Shown piece after piece: positions 11,309-24,588 of a DNA stretch of 64,000 bases. Source of the DNA: Thalassia testudinum (lineage: Eukaryota > Streptophyta > Magnoliopsida > Alismatales > Hydrocharitaceae); the NCBI GenBank assembly GCA_037157565.1, contig JAZHRO010000073.1:16002501-16066500 (forward strand). The letters are read 5' to 3'. The position numbers and the translations under genes are program-made. Position 1 is the first letter of the stretch. Every line of letters starts with the position of its first letter. The notes beneath the pieces were generated by a model. The model was not told where the DNA came from. It ran no database searches and worked only from the letters and a program-made list of their open reading frames with translations.

Positions 11309-12640
11309 ATGAACCCACCGCAGCGTCCTCTGATGCGAGATCATTACAATCTCGCTGTGATAGCAATCGAACCCAGGGTGCAGATCCTAGCTAGAGGACC
11401 AGATACTGAACTCAAGCCCAATATGCTCCATGCTATCCCCAAATTCCATGGGCTAAACTCCGATGATCCTTTCTGGCACATCCAGCAGTTGAAGCATCTG
11501 GCCCAGACCTTTAGGCCACCTATTCAGAATCGAAATATCTTACTCATGAAAATGTTCTCTTTCTCCCTCATGGATAAGGCTATCCATTGGTATCAAACTC
11601 TGACCCGTCTGATCAATAGTTGGGCTGAGCTCCAATCTGAATTCCTAAGGAAATTTGTCCCGGTTGGTTGGACGAATGCTTTGAGGCACCAGATCATGCA
11701 CTTCACACAAAATCCAGGTGAACCACTTCATGAGGCATGGGATCGCTTTCTGGATCTCATGTGGAAATGCCCCCACCACAGACTTCCTGAATGTGAACAG
11801 GGACAATCTTTTTACTAGGGACTTCGTAAGGATATCAGACTCTTTGCCAATGCAACCTGTGGTGGCAACATCATGGGTCAGCATGAAGATACCATTTAGG
11901 AGATTCTCGAGAATATGTGCGAGAACTCCATAAACAATGAATCTATGGGTATGTTTGACCAAACGACTACCCATGCATTGACAAACACGTGGGGGCACAC
12001 GAGACTCAAGGCCTGTCCGCATCCGTCGATCTAGAATTGATGGCCAGTCACCTGGACAAGGTCTCTGTTATTGAGAAAAAGGTGGATGAATTGACTCGAC
12101 ATCTGCAGAGAGCCACCTCAACACAGCAGAGCACGTATGTGCAACCACCCTCCAGTAAAGAGGTTGTGCATAACATTTATCACCACTCTCACTAGGGGAT
12201 GGTCTCATATCTACCCCTGTCTAATCTTAGTTTCAGAGGAAACTCCGAAACTACCTGCTCTAGTTGGGGAAACTCTGAACCCTCGTACTCTGACTTCTCG
12301 AGTTCCTCAGACCTGCGAGGATCTCCACGCCATCCAAAGTGATCCATTCTCAAATACCTATAACCCTGGATGGTGTAATCATCCCAACTTCACGTGGTCA
12401 GGGAATAATCAAAATCCAAGATCTCAATTCTAGCCCCAACCATAAGTTCCATGCCTATATCAGCCCGCTTAGCCTAGGCCCAATCCAAATTACCAATACG
12501 GGCCATCAAGGGAAAATCAAATGACTCTGATTCTACAAACCCTGGCTGACATTCAAAAGACCAATGCGACCATGCAGAAACAGCACAAAGATGAGATTAC
12601 AGAGGTTCGAAATCAACTTGCATAGATGGCAAATTCTCGC
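11309..12640 (+). pseudogene. gag: gag of A2 (broken)
   Basis: It is homologous throughout to the open A1 gag (41998-43476). The longest open piece (11309-11818) carries the capsid core: FHGLNSDDPFWHI, LLMKMFSFSLMDKA, SEFLRKFVPVG and CPHHRLPE. A CAG-to-TAG change stops it at 11816. The rest continues with further stops (for example 12193 and 12431) and frame shifts, through TCEDLHAIQ and YNPGW. The N-terminus is missing because a deletion joined the LTR to mid-gag at about 11275. No CCHC knuckle is visible, as in A1. Confidence 0.85.
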
Positions 12641-15600
12641 AACCTGGTGCACCTCCGTCTCAGCCTCTGCCAAATCCGAATAATGCGCCAAGCCAGAGGC
12701 GCATTATGAACTCAAATCAAGGCCATGCACACTATGTTTATTAGGCCCCTTCTGCTCCATCACCCGACGGGATGGAGGCCTCAACATCATACTCGGGCTA
12801 TCAATAGCAACCACCACTTCTGCCAACTCTAAACCAAAACCAGGCATGACTTAATTCTGTTACCACCCATAGTGGCAAGTCGACTCAGGATCCACCTTAT
12901 CCGAGCCACTCTCAGCCTGGTAGTTCAGAGGCTAACCCTAGGTTGGTTATCCAGGACACCCCTATCCCAGATCCAGAACCTGAACCAATCTTAAAGGAAC
13001 CAATAGAGGTTCCATTTCCTAAGGCATTGACCAAAGGAAAGAGGAAACCAAAACCCATGGCACTTAAGGAAGATTTGGTCAAGCTCTTTTAGCAAGTCCA
13101 GATAAACATCCCCTTGATGGATGCAATCTACCATGTACCGGCTTACACAAGATTTCTGAAGAATTTATGTACACCAAAGTGAAGCCACAAAGCAAAGACA
13201 GGAGTCCGATCGTATTGTCTAAGCAAGCTAGCTCAATCATCTTGACCAAACTCCCATAAAAAGTAAGATATCCTGGCACCCCTTTGATCTCCTGTAAAAT
13301 CAGTGATTTAGAATTCGATCGAGCATTGTTGGATTTAGGATCCTCCATAAACCTGATACCTACATCCCTACTAGACCATTTCAAGGAAACTGAGCTCAAC
13401 CCAACTGAGGTGACTTTGTAGTTAGCAGACCAATCAATCAAGTCACCTAGAGGAATTCTCGAGGATTTTCTGGTACTGATCCGCGATTTCTATTTTCTGG
13501 TGGATTTCATCTTCTTAGACATGGATACTCCAGAAAATATAAAAAACACATCGATCATCTTAGGAAGACCATTCCTAGCCACAGCTAGAGCAAATATTAA
13601 CTATGAAGAGGGCCAGATTGAGTTGAAATTTGGGAACCAGACATTAAAGGTTGATATCTTTAAGGCCTAGAAAGGAATAAACTGTGGAGTAATCGAGGAA
13701 GTGTGTGACATCAGTTCTATGGTTGAGGATCCGCTTGCAAAGGAAGTCCCTATTATGTCTGATCCTCAACCTTGAGAAAATTCTGACCCACAGATAGAGG
13801 AGCCCAGAGCTGATATAGATTCACCTTTTGCTCCCACTTTATCTTCTGAGGCCCATCCTGAACCCCCACCCACTGCTAATAACTCGATCATGGAGTTGAA
13901 ACCCCTTCCAGATCATCTGAAATATGTGTTTTTGAGTTCCAATCAAACATTTCCTATGATCACCAATTCCCAACTGACATCTGATCAGGAGACAAAGCTG
14001 ATTTCTATTCATCAGCAGCATCGAAGAGCCATCGAATGGACTCTCGATGATCTGACTAGTATCAGTCCCTCATATTGCACACATCGTATCTACACTGAAG
14101 AGGGCTCACGACCATCTCGGGAGATGCAGAGAAGACTCAATCCAAATCTACAGGAGGTCATGAAGAAAGAGATCATCAAGTGGTTAGATGCTAGTATCAT
14201 CTACCCGATCTCTGATAGCCACTAGGTGAGCCTGATCCAGGTTGTGCCTAAGAAGGCAGGGCTCACTGTTATAATGACTAAATCTAGAGAGACCATCCTG
14301 ACACACATTGCGAACTTGTGGAGAGTCTGCATAGACTATCAAAAATTGAATGCCTCCATGAAAACAGATCATTTCCCACTTTCGTTCATTGATTAGATTC
14401 TCGAGAAACTGGTAGGAAATCGATTTTTCTATTTCTTGGATGGTTACTATGGATATAATCAGGTGGCAATTCATCTAGAGGATCAGGAGAGGACCACCTT
14501 TACATGCCCCTACGGTACGTATGCATTCTGCAGGATGCCATTTGGGCTATGCAACGCACCCACCACCTTTCAGCGGTGCATGCTAGCCATATTCTCCCAT
14601 ATGGTAGGTAATTACCTTGAGGTCTTCATGGATGACTTCTCGGTATTTGGTGAATCTTTTGACGAATGCCTCCTGCATTTGGTCCAGATCCTTAAAAGAT
14701 GCATTGAAGTGAACCTGGTTCTCTCTTGGGAAAAGAGCCACTTCATGGTTCCTAAGGGCATCGTTCTTGGATATCTTGTCTTTGAGAGAGGTATCCAGGT
14801 CGAATGGGCTAAGGTAAATCTAATCTCCAAATTACATGTGCCTAACTCGGTCAAAGATATCAGATCATTCCTGGGGCATGTTGGATTTTATCGTCGATTC
14901 ATACCTAGTTTCTTTAAGATCACATGCCCCTTGACGAATCTCCTTTCAAAGGACACCTTTTGAGATATCGAGTGAGTGCATTCACACATTTGAGATCCTT
15001 CGTGACTAAGTCACCCAAGCACTAATCCTACAATCTCCTGACTCGTCTCAACCCTTCGAGATCATGTGCGATGCATTTGACTACGTAGTAGGAGTGGTGC
15101 TAAGTCAAAAAATTGAAGGGAAGCCAGTGGTCATATATTACGCCAGCAAGACATTGAATGAGGCTCAACATAATTACACTATTATAGAGAAAGAGTTGCT
15201 GGCTATAGTATTTGGCCTGGAGAAATTCAAGTCATACCTCCTAGGCTCCCATGTCATCATATACTCGGATCACACTACTGTGAGGCACTTACGAAGAAGG
15301 ATGTGAAGCCGAGATTAATCCACTGGATCTTGTTATTGCAAGAATTTGATCTTGAAATTCGAGACAAGGAGAGAAAGTAGAACATGGTAGCTGACCATTT
15401 GTCTCATCTTCCTTCTTCGATCATTAACCCGTCCAGACCTATTACCGAACACTTTCTAGATGAACATCTCTTGGCCATTAACGGACTTCCTTAGTTTGCC
15501 GACATCATGAATTACTTGGTTAAGGGGAAAGTCCTGCCATATTGGGCAACTTTCAAGTGAGACAAGCTAATTTCCGATGCCAAGTACTATCTGGGAAGAT

Positions 15601-16779
15601 TCGTATCTTTTCCATATCGATAATGACCAAGTAATCCAGAGATGCATTCCTGAAAATGAGATCAACGACGTCATCTCATTCTATTATGACCAGGCCTATG
15701 GTGGCCATTACTCTGGGAGTAAAACTACAGCGAAGGTCCTCCAGTGTGGGTTCTTTTGGCCCACAATGTTCAAAGATGCACAATCCTATTGTAGGGCATG
15801 TGTCCGTTGTTCGACCCTCAGTAAGATGGGTCCACGTGATATGATGCCCTTGAATCCGATCATCGTGTGCAAAATCTTTGACATCTAGGGAATTGATTTC
15901 ATGGGACCCTTTCCAAGATCTAACGGCTTCAAGTACATCTTACTTGCTGTCGATTACATCTCCAAATGGTTCAAAGCCGTCCCCCCTAGAACAAGTGACC
16001 ACAAAGTTGTTCTTTGATTCATTCAGGAGAACATCTTTTCTAAATTTGGGGTTCCGAAAGCCATCATCAGCGATGGCGGGTCTCATTTCACAGATGTGCA
16101 CTTCCGGTCCCTGATGAAAAAGTTTGAGGTGTCATATTGTATCTCAACTCCTTATCACCTCTAGACTAGTGGATTGGCTGAATTGTCAAATTGGGAGATC
16201 AAGAAGATCCTTCAGGTCACTGTTCGGCTTGACAGGAAGGATTGGTCTATCGGCCTTCCGGAAGCCTTGTGGGCCTATAAGACCACCCATAAAATGCAAT
16301 TAGGAATGTCACCCTTTAGACTCATGTACAGAAAGGCATGTCACCTTCCTGTAGAAATGAAGCACAAAGCCTACTAGGCAATACGAAAGTGCAATCTAGA
16401 TCTTATGATGGCTGGAATCCACTGCCGATTGCAAATGAGCGAGATCGAGGAACTACACAATGAAGCATACGAGAACTTGCAAATTTACAAAGAGCGGAAG
16501 AAAGCCTTCCATGACAGGCACATTTCACGAAAATCTTTCCATCCTAGTCAGAAGGTATTACTCTTCGATGATCAACAAAAGTTCTTCCCAGGAAAATTCA
16601 TATCAAAATGGATTGGACCATTCCTTGTGAGACAAGTATTTGGAAATGGAATGGTCAAAATCAGTGAACTCAGCCACGATTCAGAACCTTTTGTTGTAAA
16701 CGGTCAGAGACTCAAACTGTTCTTCGAACTCACCAACTTGAATTTAGCAGCAGTATCTTTTGATCTCCATTCTCCCTGA
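12641..16779 (+). pseudogene. pol: protease-RT-RNase H-integrase of A2 (broken)
   Basis: The full Athila pol order can be followed but is cut by more than ten stops and shifts. Protease (about 13070-13680): LDLGSSINLIP and ILGRPF. RT lead-in and RT (13890-14963): LDDLTSISPSYCTH, FLDGYYGYNQ, MPFGLCNAPTTFQRCM, and the catalytic FMDDFSVFG near 14628. RNase H (about 15064-15420): MCDAFDYVVG, EKELLAI and YSDH. Integrase (15577-16779): a GGHYSG plus CRACVRC zinc site, [28 protein letters not shown], and the C-terminal HDRHISRK/GPFLVRQVF region. It ends LHSP-stop, exactly like A1. Many stops are CAG-to-TAG or TGG-to-TAG transitions. Confidence 0.9.
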
Positions 16780-18384
16780 GCTTCATTGTGCCCAGTTGAT
16801 GGCATTAAACTTAGCGCTTAACGGGAGGCAACCCATCATCTTTGAAAAACCCGAAACCCTTTTGACATATCACTTTGCTAAAATCATATTCTACTTTAAA
16901 GTTCGTCCATTAGAACAATTGACTCCACCTTTGATACTTGTATCAGAGCTAGAAATCATCCGCAACAGCCATCTCGACCCATTCACCACCCACCTGTTCT
17001 AATATACAATCTGAACTGAACTCGAACCCACCTAATTTACAATGAGGACATTACAAATCTTAGGTATGAGAGGTATTAAAAGTGCAAAACACTATGAAAA
17101 TCAATCCATGGAAGGGTTTCATCATCAAAAAAAAAGTAGAGAGAGGAGAAAAGAGGAAAGGAGAGGTCAATTCTAGCTGAATGAAAAGAGGAAAAGAAAA
17201 GAAAAAGAAAGAAAAAAAAGGAGTAATAAAAAAGAAAAAAAATGAGAGAATCCCTTAAAATTAAGTATGGAACTTACCTAACTTCTAGGTTGAATTGGAT
17301 GGTGAATTAAGACCTGGAAGGCTAAAACTTAGGAGATTAGTAACGAGTACCAACCTTAGGCCTCTTGGACCTATTTTAAAGTTTAAACACTCACGTATTT
17401 GTTAAGATCCAGATTAGTCCTCAAGAGGTTGAGGAAAGTGCGAGGCTGATGTATTAAGTCTAAGGCTTAGAGATTATTCAGCCCCGTTGCTTGCCCTTTA
17501 GTTTGCGGGACTTAGTAACCTAAGCACCCAAAAATCACACACTAAGTCTGGTTCAATGCGCTTAATAAGGAAAATCATGCCAAAAGTGTTCTGTTCTGAA
17601 AAATCATCTCGAAGGTCTAGCTTAGGAGTGGCTCAACAACACAAGTTGATTGGACAAGTTCCCAACACGAAGAGGTGGGAAATTTCCCTCGAAGATGCGT
17701 AATAACATATCATCTCCTCACTGCTTGTCTTCTAGGATATCTAAATATCCTATCGGGTGCATGTAAGCACCTTGTGTTAGTTCGGGTGTCATGGGCGGGA
17801 TTATCCCGAAATGTCAATTTTTAGGGCCTAAATTTAGCTACAAAACACCATGGGTGACACTATCCCGAAGTGTCAAAAGCCAGAGTTCCGAGGGTTTCCA
17901 TGGGTGGTGCTATCCCAAAGCATCGATTGCTAAGGACCCTTCGAGGATTGATGGTGGAGACAAAGAATCCGATACAAATCGTGTTTAGGGCCAATTCGAG
18001 GATGGATTTAAGGAAAAATAAAAAGAAAAGAGAGAAAACTCTCCAAATGAAAAATCCTTCTTTATCTCTTCCTTGCAAAAATACACTGGTAAACTGAACC
18101 TGGACAGGATGCGTCTAATCAGGGGTGCTTTAACTGTTGGGGTCAATGAACCTCTGAGAAGTTTTTGCAGGCCTTAGAAACCTTTGTGGTAGACTCAGGC
18201 TGAAGCTAGTCAAGTCTAGATCTTGGCTGGAACTGGAGTACCTCTAGGTCTGTTGTTGGTATTCTGATCCGATTTCTAGAGATGCAGCTCAGTAAGGCAT
18301 CCTGACAGTTACATCCGACCTAGAAACCTGGTTTGATCCTTGGGAATTTTGCTAAGGGACTAGCAAAAGCTAGGCATGGGGGTA
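16780..18384 (+). other. 3' UTR and PPT of A2
   Basis: There is no gene here. Directly after the pol stop come a small hairpin (GTGCCC/TGGCAT, 16788-16805) and the GGGAGGCAACCC motif (about 16822). CAATGAGGACATTAC and a decayed PPT-like tract follow (about 17040-17075), then an A/G-rich stretch (17130-17250). The hairpin TAGGATATCTAAATATCCTA is at 17733-17752, and three CATGGGYGG-type units lie at about 17791, 17849 and 17899. The PPT GGCATGGGGGTA ends at 18384. Confidence 0.75.
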
Positions 18385-19766
18385 TGATGGGAACACCATC
18401 ATAGGCCTTAACTGGCCACTTTTAGTTAGGATTGAAAGTATAATGCTCCTACATAACCATCTAAGGGTTATAGCTTCGCATCATTCTGTTTTGAGAAGAG
18501 AACTGGAAACTAGGGTTAATTCGGTAATTTTAACAGCATATCATGAACACAAAATAACCAAAGGATTTTTTAGGGGTAAACTGAAGGTCAAATGAGCATT
18601 AAAAACTAATAAGTGGGTCCATGCGGATAGAAATGAGATTTCACGCATTTCGAAAACCAATACAGCACCCAAAACCCTAATTTCAGACCCACTTGAATTA
18701 CACAGGTTTTGGTTAGGATAAAATATATCTAAATCTTCTAAAATTTATATAAAAAAATTCCTTGAGGTTTGGTATCCTTCATTTGACCATCTGAACCTAT
18801 CTTGACCTTAAACAGTGTCATAAACAGATTTTTACTCTAATTTAGGTTTCTACACAAATTTCCTAGTCAAACTTGGTCAAAACTGAAATCCAACTTCACC
18901 ATTAGATTCCTTGGGTCCAAATTAGGTTTGTACCAAAATTTGGGCCCAATCATAGTCCATCTTGACCTAGTTTGCATTTTAGTCCATTTAAACTCTATTC
19001 CTCTCAATTAAGCCCTTAACTTTTGAAAAATTTTCAATCAGGTCCCTAACTTTGTCATGATTTTTCAAAAAGGTCCCTACCGCCATAGGTGTGAAGGGAG
19101 CTCCTCTGTCGAGATTCGAGCGAGGTTTTCTCATTCGATTCTCAATCAAATCCTCCTAAAATTGGAAGGGAGAATCCTTGAGAGGTCCTCTATCGATTGG
19201 ACTAGGTCTTGGTCCTTAATTTGCAACAAATTCCTCATGCGAATGCTCGCAATCTCAGGAATCCTCTTCCTTGAGTTCTTGAGCTTGCCAAGCCTCCTAC
19301 CTTGCTTAGAACATCTTCTGAGGCCTTTAAATATGACCCTCGTGAGAAACCAAGCACCTTAGCGAAGTTTGGAGATGGAAAGCCCTCTCTTCCTCATTTT
19401 CAATAGTCCACACCTTCATCTCTGGTGAGCCTCTCCATCCTCTTCATTGAGTAGGCCAATGGTCAAATTGATCAGCTCAACCTTGTCCCCTCACCCTCAT
19501 GACCGTCGCTGGCCAAAGTGCGGCCGCTCACCACTTCTCCTTCCTCGCCACCGTGTCACCGACACCTTCACCTTCTCCAGCACCGTCCCATCATAGTAGG
19601 CTGCCTTCGCTCACTCCCTCTCTCTATAAATCTTCCTTCATCTTCCCCTCACCCTGCTGATCCTCCCCAACCCCTTAAATCTTAGGTTTCACCCACACCA
19701 TCGCCCACACGACCTTCGTCTTCCCTACGTCCGGCACGAGCTTTGGCAAGCTCGCGCCAACATCAT
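18385..19766 (+). repeat. A2 3' LTR, first piece
   Basis: It starts TGATGGGAACACCATCA right after the PPT and aligns with 8659 onward. It holds a TATA-like TTTAAATATG (about 19325). It is cut at 19766 by element B2 and resumes at 32539. Confidence 0.85.
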
Positions 19767-21533
19767 TGTTGAATGCTCGAGTTGCTACACTAACGTGTTT
19801 GGTTTTGAAAACCTGTCGTTGTAGTATGAAAGCGAAGAACTCGTGTTCAACAAATAAACTTTATACCAGAATGGAAATCCCGGGTCGAACACAGGGAGGC
19901 GAACATTCGATTCAAAAACATGCATTTGTTTTATTTGTCATGAAGTAATTTAATTGATTAGAACTATCTAACTATTTACAATAATAGAAGAGATAGTAAG
20001 AGAGAGAGAGAATATTAAAACCAAAAAGAGATGTAGAATTAACAAGGAATTTATTTTCAGAAAGATTGTTCATTACACTAAACATTACGACTAAAAAGCA
20101 GGAAAATGATTACACTAGAAAGCAGTAAATCTATTCTAGAAAGCAGTAAAAAGAATGGGGAGAGAGATATCCTCCTAGACGGTTGCTTAGAGGACGAGCT
20201 GGACGGGACGACACCTGGACGAAGGAGGACGGAGTAAGACGAAGGAGGACGAAGTGGGAAGAACGAGAATGGGGTAGCACGTCGTTGTCGTTGCAGGATC
20301 CGCTTCCGAAAGGGGAACAAAAAATTGACTTTATCTCGCGAGAAGCATCCCAGGTGTGGGACAAGCTTCTCTTGAGCTTTGGAGAGGTAGAGAAGAGAAG
20401 GAAGGGATGAGAATTTCTTGAGGAGGTCTCTTTTTATAGTTGCAAGGAATGAGGGCAAATTGGTCTTTTAAATCTCAAAACATTAAATAAGGGGTCTTTA
20501 GTGACGGATAAAATGGTCGCTAAAGCCCCATCGTGGGCGACGTGTGGCGGAGAGCGCACGCCCGCTCGCCTACTCTCGCATAACGCGTGCTCCATGTCCA
20601 GCTGATCTCAACCATCCGATCGTGAGATCGGACGACTTATCTCGCGCCTCCGCCCGCCTCTCAGCGCGCCTGCCCGCGTGCGATCTTGCGTGAGGCGCGG
20701 CGTGCAATAGCGCGTGGGAGCTATAGAGCACCTGCAGCCACTCGATTCTCATCTCACGGTCACACGCGCCGCTCGCCCGCGCCCGCTCACCTGTGCATGC
20801 ATATTCGAACTTGCTTCTGAAGGTGATCGAGCGCCTTATGCACTGGGCTACGCGTGTGGATGAGCGAGCAGCTGATCATCTGAACACGCGATCAGGACCG
20901 TTGGATCAAGATCCAACATCAAGGCGGCTTCTTCAGGTGCAACTCAGAGGATGGGGGTGGCGGTTGAGCTCCTCTCAGCCATTGGATCTTGATCCAACGG
21001 CGGAGATGCGTGGGCGCTAGAATCTTCAATGGTTGAGGGCGGCTGGTTGGGCAGTCGAGATGGCACCACGTGGCACCATCTTGGCCGTCCATCTCCTAGT
21101 TGATGTAGATGGTGCCACGGGTGTCAGATTGAGTCGATTTTCACATCGTTAGGCTACGATCGTTGATCCGAATCCATCCGTGCGGTCAGATTTTTCGTTT
21201 GAAATGTGGATTCACACTATCTTGGCCCTTGATCTTCTAGGGTTCCCGATCTCTATCTGATGCTACAGATGTCTGATTAGGGCAATCTTGGAACCATTGA
21301 ACTCCAATCATCACCCTAATCACATCTGTACGGTTGGATCTTCGATCCGAGGCCCCGATAAAAAGTTTGCCCTGTCCATGAACATAAAAGGAGACAATTA
21401 ACCTCCATTTTATTTAAACTAATCTAAATGCAAGATGATGCATGTTATGCAATATTTATAGTATGCAATGCAATCCTATGCTTAAGAACATGCATAAATA
21501 GACATCTTAAGTAGTGTAAACATGTTTACATCA
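19767..21533 (-). repeat. 3' LTR of B2
   Basis: On the minus strand it runs from TGATGTAAACATGTTTACA (21533) to the end CTCGAGCATTCAACA (19767). It aligns with the three other B LTRs. It contains the TTTAGCGAC inverted repeat (20491-20529), a TATA box (20431-20438), a conserved 77-codon frame (20364-20131), two copies of a TCTAGAAAGCAGTAAA unit near 20130 and the U5 motif (19879-19899). Confidence 0.9.
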
Positions 21534-22779
21534 TAGCCCCATGCTTATCTTTTGCTAGCCCCTAGCAAAAACTATATGCTATTTATAAAAGGATCAGGTT
21601 GGATTATTTAGGCATGAGTTATTTTCAATCACTAAGAAATTGTCTACTTAGGATCTGAACTTTCAAAGACACAACAGTGCCCAAGTATCTGCCAAAATGC
21701 AGACCGCCTTAAGCCCTCGCCTTATTCAAAGAAAAATTTCTTTTTCTCTTTTTTCCTCTTTCCTAATTTTTTTGGATTTTCAAGTTTTAGGGTTTAAGAG
21801 TGGCTTTCTACGGCCATTCAACTCACCCAAGATTTGATGAGAACCCTAAGTTCTAAGCATCTTATTGTGAATGTGATAGACTCGTTGACTAGCAGTTAAA
21901 ACAGACTTTAGATTTCTACTCCTCTAGGTGACCTAAAAAAGAGAATTATGCCTAAAGGTGTATCTTTACAACCGGTAGCTTTCTCCCTACTTTTATTTTC
22001 TTACGGGGTCAACACAAGGGTGAATCCAGTGTATATCTCCCTGATTTATTCTACTTCTCCGCATCTTCCTAAGTGTTTTGGGAATTTTCAGTGCATTTAT
22101 TGAGCTGGGTTCTGGACAACCGGTCGATGAGCTATTACCACCGACAACTTGCCAGCCATACTCGTGTGGTGAAGTGTGGCTTATTTCTTTTTTTTTCTTT
22201 TCTCCTTTTTTTTCGATTTTCTTTTTCTCTTTTTAAGTAGGTGGCTTCCATGGTCTAAGATCTACCTAAAAGCAGCAAAAAGAGAAAGGTCCAGTGACTG
22301 GGCTTTGAACAACCTACCTATGGGTTGTTACCCACGATAACTTGCTAGCCATATCACCCTAGAAGGTTCATTAGCTACCCAATTTTCGTTAAAATCATCG
22401 AACAATAAGTCAGTGCAAAGAAAGTGTGCAGATGCTAAAAACTCAAAGTTCTCTCAAATCAGAGGGCGGGTTGATAAGTCATGTGCTTATCACCCAAACT
22501 TATTTACTTCAATTAAAATAGAATTCAGGTTGGCAAGGACTCGAAAAATAAATCCACATTTTAGTGGATGCACGGTTGATTAAGTCTGAAGACCTGAAGG
22601 GTCTTTGTGTTCAAATCATACTGTAGTATTTCCTAAGATTGAAAATTTTCTTAAACCCAAGTTCTCTTTCCTAATTCCATTTTTTTTTAATAAAATAAAA
22701 AAATAAAAAAATCTACGGAGCTGACGAATAAATTAAGAGATGAATATCCACCCCCCCATGCCTATCTAATGCAATGTCC
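21534..22779 (-). other. 3' UTR and PPT of B2
   Basis: It holds an internal PPT-like tract (minus strand GGCATGGGGGGGTGGA, near 22749-22764) after CAATGAGGACATTG. Two related blocks (about 22110-22160 and 22310-22355) share TGGCAAGTTRTC-like sequence. The final PPT next to the LTR reads AGCATGGGGCTA on the minus strand. The block near 22340-22360 is the intact form of the site where A1 inserted in B1. Confidence 0.7.
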
Positions 22780-23484
22780 TCATTGTATTAAAAAGACATA
22801 AAATAGAGTGGAATAGAATAGAAAGTACCTAAATTTCGTGAATGTCAGGTCTGCTCCGAGATAGAAACTAAAAAGAACTGTATACGTGCTGAATTTAGTG
22901 CCTTCAGCTAGGCACACTATACAAAAAAGAAAAATAAAGAATTCACAGGTGCAGGTCAGAATTAGAATAAACATAAGAAACCTCTGACCTGTAAGTAGAT
23001 GTCCACAAATGTGGACCAGATTGTGGTGCAGACCCATACCCCATAATCGAGAATATCTCAGGTTCTAGATAAAAATTACCCAAAACCTAAGATCAATATG
23101 CAAGCAGGGTCGAGCCTGCGATTTATGAGGATGCAACCCAAGACCAAAGAGTCGAGTTACAGAGAATTCAAGCTCAAAAGGATAATCATTGAATGTATAC
23201 TTAGGTTGGACATCCTCAGAATAAATGTCGTAAGGGTCCTGGTTTGATGGTTTCAGATGAATTGGAACCCTTAGACCTAATCTTCTATTTCCTCCAAAGA
23301 TAGCTTCCCAAATCAGAACTTCCCAACTCCTATCCTCCTCAATCAGAATGTTAAATTCCAGGACCTCTTGCATATTAATCACCCCATCTAAAATTTCCAA
23401 GTCTAAAAGATGTGGCTGAATCAGAATTGACTTGGGTCAAGTTATCTTAAAAGCAGAATCATCGATAAGCTCAATGGGGTGTAA
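22780..23484 (-). other. downstream frame of B2 (ORF2 or 3' UTR)
   Basis: The same phase continues past the shared CPDC-stop to 22780, with stops at about 23437 and 23065. The part with VINMQEV and EVLIWEA, and a PSNQDPYD segment, resembles coding sequence and is conserved in B1. The last about 80 codons look like a membrane segment, but that DNA aligns with the untranslated post-pol region of A1 and A2 (hairpin at 22898-22915). I therefore think the tail is untranslated. Confidence 0.45.
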
Positions 23485-24588
23485 CTAACAATCAGGGCAT
23501 TGTATTGAATCCTCCAGAAAATGCGATTCTAGATCCGTAATGTGAGCCCTAACAAGATCAGTTTCCTCAATTATTGGGCTATCAAATGATCTATCAGATT
23601 CCTCAGGACCAATCATCTCACAGAAATCGTGTTCTGTAAACTCGCGTGAGACTTCGCAACTTGAATCTTCACCATCAGAATCAAAGAAATCAAGATCCGT
23701 ATTAATGTATGTCCCAAAATCATCTGTCACTTTCTGTTCCAAGGAGACATATGTTTCGTCGTACCCTGGCTCAGGGATCTCAAGTGAAGAAATCAGATCA
23801 TCCTTAATTGGTTGCTCTAATTCAATCTAGTAAGCCTCGTAACACGTGTCCTCCCCAACAGGTGCCTGAGTGGGTTCTGACATTGGTTCTCCTAAAGAGA
23901 GTTCATCCTGGGAATCATCCCACGATTGAACTAAAGCGACCACAAATCTCATCCTCAATTTTGCTAATTTCCCAAGTAGAAACTCACCTGGGTTCTTATC
24001 CTTAACATCCGGGAGCCAATCCAACAAATACTTGTTCAAATCATCAATCATTTCAATCAGAGGCTCCAATCTTTCAATGGAAGGTATTGGCTGAACTTCT
24101 AAAGATTGTATGATATTCCTCAGGTTAGCCAAAACCTTATCTTGAACCTGGTTACCCTGAACCAAATGAGTTGGTTCAGGGTTGGGCGGCTTTCGGATTA
24201 GTGTAGAGGAGTTAACGAATTGAGATTCGTTATACCCTTCCTAATAATACGTCATTTCAGATTGTTCAAAAGATGATGATGACCTAAAGGCAGTGTAATC
24301 AGAGGATGGGTAAGGATCAGTGTATCCTTCTTGATTGTAGATCGTATTAGGTTGTCCATGAAAGGATGATGATCTATAATCGATGTGGCTCTGAGAAGGA
24401 TAGAAATCACAATGATAGTGTTTAGGGTTAGACCCTAAACACGGAGGTTCGAAACTGTATCCCCAATTTGAGTTATCCCAACTAACTGATGGTTGATTAC
24501 AGTACGAGTCGGGATAATCGTCATGTTGAGGATAATTCAAAACAGGAGGGAAAGAGCGGGAATGCGTGTAATATGTGGAAGGATTCAT
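23485..24588 (-). pseudogene. ORF1 of B2, unrecognised protein (368 codons, two internal stops)
   Basis: One uninterrupted reading phase runs from ATG at 24588 to the stop at 23485. It is broken only by stops at 24241 and 23827, and both sites are CAG or CAA type in the relative. The N-terminal third is rich in Tyr, Ser and Pro (MNPSTYYTH start, DYRSS and YPSSDY repeats) with no signal peptide. The middle has a compact helical segment (EPLIEMIDDLNKYLLDWL) followed by GEFLLGKLAKLR. The C-terminal third is acidic (FFDSDGEDS, GPEESDRS). There is no zinc knuckle, no protease motif and no match to Athila gag that I can see. The B1 copy ends at the same CPDC-stop, so that stop may be the true end. 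Function unknown. Confidence 0.6.

Noticed and set aside
19762..19766. Perfect target duplication for B2
   Set aside because: The flanks are ATCAT and GTCAC, alike at only three of five bases, so this is recorded as possible decay only.
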